Below the pieces are notes generated by a model. That model was given only the letters and a program-made list of their open reading frames with translations. It did no database searches and was not told the origin of the DNA. Below are positions 6,307-7,346 of a DNA stretch of 7,346 nucleotides, in pieces. Source of the stretch: Candidatus Methanomethylophilaceae archaeon (GTDB taxonomy: Archaea; Thermoplasmatota; Thermoplasmata; Methanomassiliicoccales; Methanomethylophilaceae); contig WOYN01000135.1 of the NCBI GenBank assembly GCA_011620825.1, positions 1-7,346 on the forward strand, given 5' to 3'. Every line of letters starts with the position of its first letter. Position 1 is the first letter of the stretch. A program made the position numbers and the translations under genes.

Positions 6307-6367
6307 ATCTAATATTGATTTACCGACAAATAATTGATGGTCAGAAAAATATAAGGCGAACATCTAA

Positions 6368-6490
6368 GATCAAGCAAAAATGCTGTATGGATGAGATCTG
6401 CCCGCCTGTTTTTCAATTCCTGCCCCCGCACGAAAGGTGCGACCGAGGACTGGACTGTAGACCGTTCCGCGGCATTTTACCCGCCTGCAC
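6368..6490. other. Intergenic stretch without a recognised gene
   Basis: This is the rest of the 320-base divergent region. I see one short hairpin, CGCAC-GAAAG-GTGCG (6427-6441), and no convincing coding frame of its own. An open frame that crosses it on the plus strand continues out of frame through the DUF368 gene and looks accidental. Several cysteine codons cluster in it by chance or otherwise. I have no function to propose. Confidence 0.4.
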
Positions 6491-6492
6491 CA

Positions 6493-6501
6493 TTATATAT
6501 A
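6493..6501 (+). promoter_or_regulatory. TATA box of the DUF368 gene (leaderless start)
   Basis: TTATATATA is centred 26 bases before the ATG at 6523. There is no Shine-Dalgarno before that ATG, so the mRNA most likely starts at the A of the start codon. This is the clearest promoter in the window. Confidence 0.75.
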
Positions 6502-6522
6502 GACATTCGATGACGTTGTTCC

Positions 6523-7346
6523 ATGAGCAGGGTCGCCGATTTAAGGAACGCTCTTGTAGGGGTATTCGTAGGCGTTCTGAATATCCTTCCGGGTGCCAGC
6601 GGAGGCGTTGCGGCCGTGGTGTTCGGAATATACGAGAGACTGATGGAGGACCTTGGGGACATCTTCCACAAGTGGAGAACCGATTTCAGGTTCCTGTTTT
6701 TCGTCGGCGGCGGAATGGCCCTCGGAATGATCGTCACAGCCTTCGGATTGGACTGGCTTCTGGCAAATCTTGAGGTCCCGGCCATGTTCTTCTTCACGGG
6801 ACTGATAGTCGGGCAGTTCCCTGACGTCTACAAGATGACACGAGAGGACGGAAAGAATGGCTCTGCTCTGAATTATCTGGCGCTGGTGGCCGGTATCGTC
6901 ATAACGGCCCTGTTTATGTTCGCCGGGACACTCGAGGAGACAGGCACCGGCACGGAGATCGCCCACGGAACAACCATGTACATTGTGCTTATCGTAACAG
7001 GCCTGATCATAGCTGCTTCCAAGGTAGCACCCGGGATCAGCGGCAGCGCAATATTGCTGGCGATGGGGCTTTACAAGCCCCTGATCAACTCCTTCACTAA
7101 CTTCGACATTGTCGTGATTGTGCTTTTCGGCATCGGTTTTGTCATAGGGCTCGTCCTCTTCGCAAAGATCGTGACATTGGCCCTCAAGTCCTATCGTAAA
7201 TCGACATATTATCTGATATTCGGCCTAACGGTCGGTTCCACGCTGATTGTCGCTTACAGTACTTTGACCGCAACCGAAACCTGGATCGAGGCGCTGGGAG
7301 GGCTCGCGGCGCTTATTTTTGGGCTTGCGCTCAGCGTATGCCTTTC
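6523..7346 (+). CDS. DUF368 membrane protein, polyprenyl-phosphate translocase family, 3' end missing
   Basis: The first 274 residues are present and the frame runs off the right edge. It is a multi-pass membrane protein with two copies of the family signature, 'LPGASGG' (22-28) followed by 'GIYERLM' (35-41), and 'APGISGS' (169-175) followed by 'GLYKPLI' (182-188). The duplication reflects the two related halves of DUF368 proteins. Bacterial DUF368 members (PopT) were shown to return undecaprenyl phosphate across the membrane. An archaeal member would be expected to recycle a dolichol-like lipid carrier used for surface glycans; that step is inference. About seven hydrophobic segments are visible up to the cut. 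The usual length is near 270-310 residues, so little is missing. It is transcribed divergently from amt and the start is fixed by the TATA spacing. Confidence 0.88.
   Translation, partial: MSRVADLRNALVGVFVGVLNILPGASGGVAAVVFGIYERLMEDLGDIFHKWRTDFRFLFFVGGGMALGMIVTAFGLDWLLANLEVPAMFFFTGLIVGQFPDVYKMTREDGKNGSALNYLALVAGIVITALFMFAGTLEETGTGTEIAHGTTMYIVLIVTGLIIAASKVAPGISGSAILLAMGLYKPLINSFTNFDIVVIVLFGIGFVIGLVLFAKIVTLALKSYRKSTYYLIFGLTVGSTLIVAYSTLTATETWIEALGGLAALIFGLALSVCL

Larger units (their letters stand above)
6263..6367. repeat. Four-copy array with exact 30-bp period
   Basis: The motif GACAAATGTCTAA recurs with its first base at 6265, 6295, 6325 and 6355, each exactly 30 bases on. Copies 1 and 2 share 12 identical bases. 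Copy 3 keeps only the left half, GACAAAT. Copy 4 (6355-6367) matches at 9 of 13 positions, and all four differences are transitions. The spacers are A+T-rich and only weakly similar. The period is close to three turns of B-DNA, so the sites would lie on about the same face. This points to cooperative binding by a dimeric or oligomeric regulator of amt, and possibly of the divergent gene. Confidence 0.6.

Noticed and set aside
6263..6367. CRISPR array
   Set aside because: The period of 30 bases is too short for repeat plus spacer, the repeated core is only 12 bases, and copies decay quickly. Location at a promoter fits operators better.
6263..6367. Replication-origin iterons
   Set aside because: Direct repeats with fixed phasing can be iterons, but the copies are palindromic, bracket a TATA box, and no replication initiator gene is in the window.
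6300..6773. 157-codon plus-strand frame through the intergenic region
   Set aside because: It begins inside an operator site and overlaps the DUF368 gene out of frame. The Arg-rich later part is typical of a shadow frame.

Overview
The window looks archaeal, and most likely comes from a euryarchaeal methanogen of the Thermoplasmatota/Methanomassiliicoccales kind. The signs are TATA boxes 26-27 bases ahead of start codons that have no ribosome binding site (leaderless mRNAs), a tRNA gene without an encoded CCA, Shine-Dalgarno motifs kept for genes with a leader or inside an operon, an amt-glnK pair, and a small Cys-containing protein that resembles a family I remember from methanogens. The lineage is an inference; no marker gene here fixes it.

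Layout. Bases 1-3672 (minus strand) are one uninterrupted reading frame for a giant tetratricopeptide-repeat (TPR) protein: 1224 codons are present and its 3' end runs off the left edge. A short GC-rich island (about 3711-3803) lies between its promoter and the promoter of a plus-strand tRNA-Gly(TCC) gene (3857-3929), and may encode a small minus-strand RNA. Next comes a plus-strand 118-residue protein (3994-4350), followed by 187 non-coding bases with three strong inverted repeats, the last of which looks like a terminator. The minus-strand operon amt-glnK (6202 to 4538) converges on this terminator region. A 320-base divergent intergenic region separates amt from a plus-strand DUF368 membrane protein (6523 to the right edge, partial).

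How it works together. Amt is the ammonium channel and GlnK is the PII protein expected to plug it in response to energy and nitrogen status. The two are co-transcribed, and the glnK ribosome binding site overlaps the amt stop codon. Ahead of amt lies a striking array: a palindrome of the type TAGACA-AA-TGTCTA repeated at exactly 30-base spacing, with two good copies that bracket the amt TATA box and two degenerate copies further upstream. This is the best candidate here for an undescribed regulatory system. The GlnK T-loop is also unusual: it lacks the modifiable Tyr51 and several other conserved residues. The TPR protein, the small Cys protein and the DUF368 transporter have no evident link to nitrogen metabolism and look like separate transcription units.
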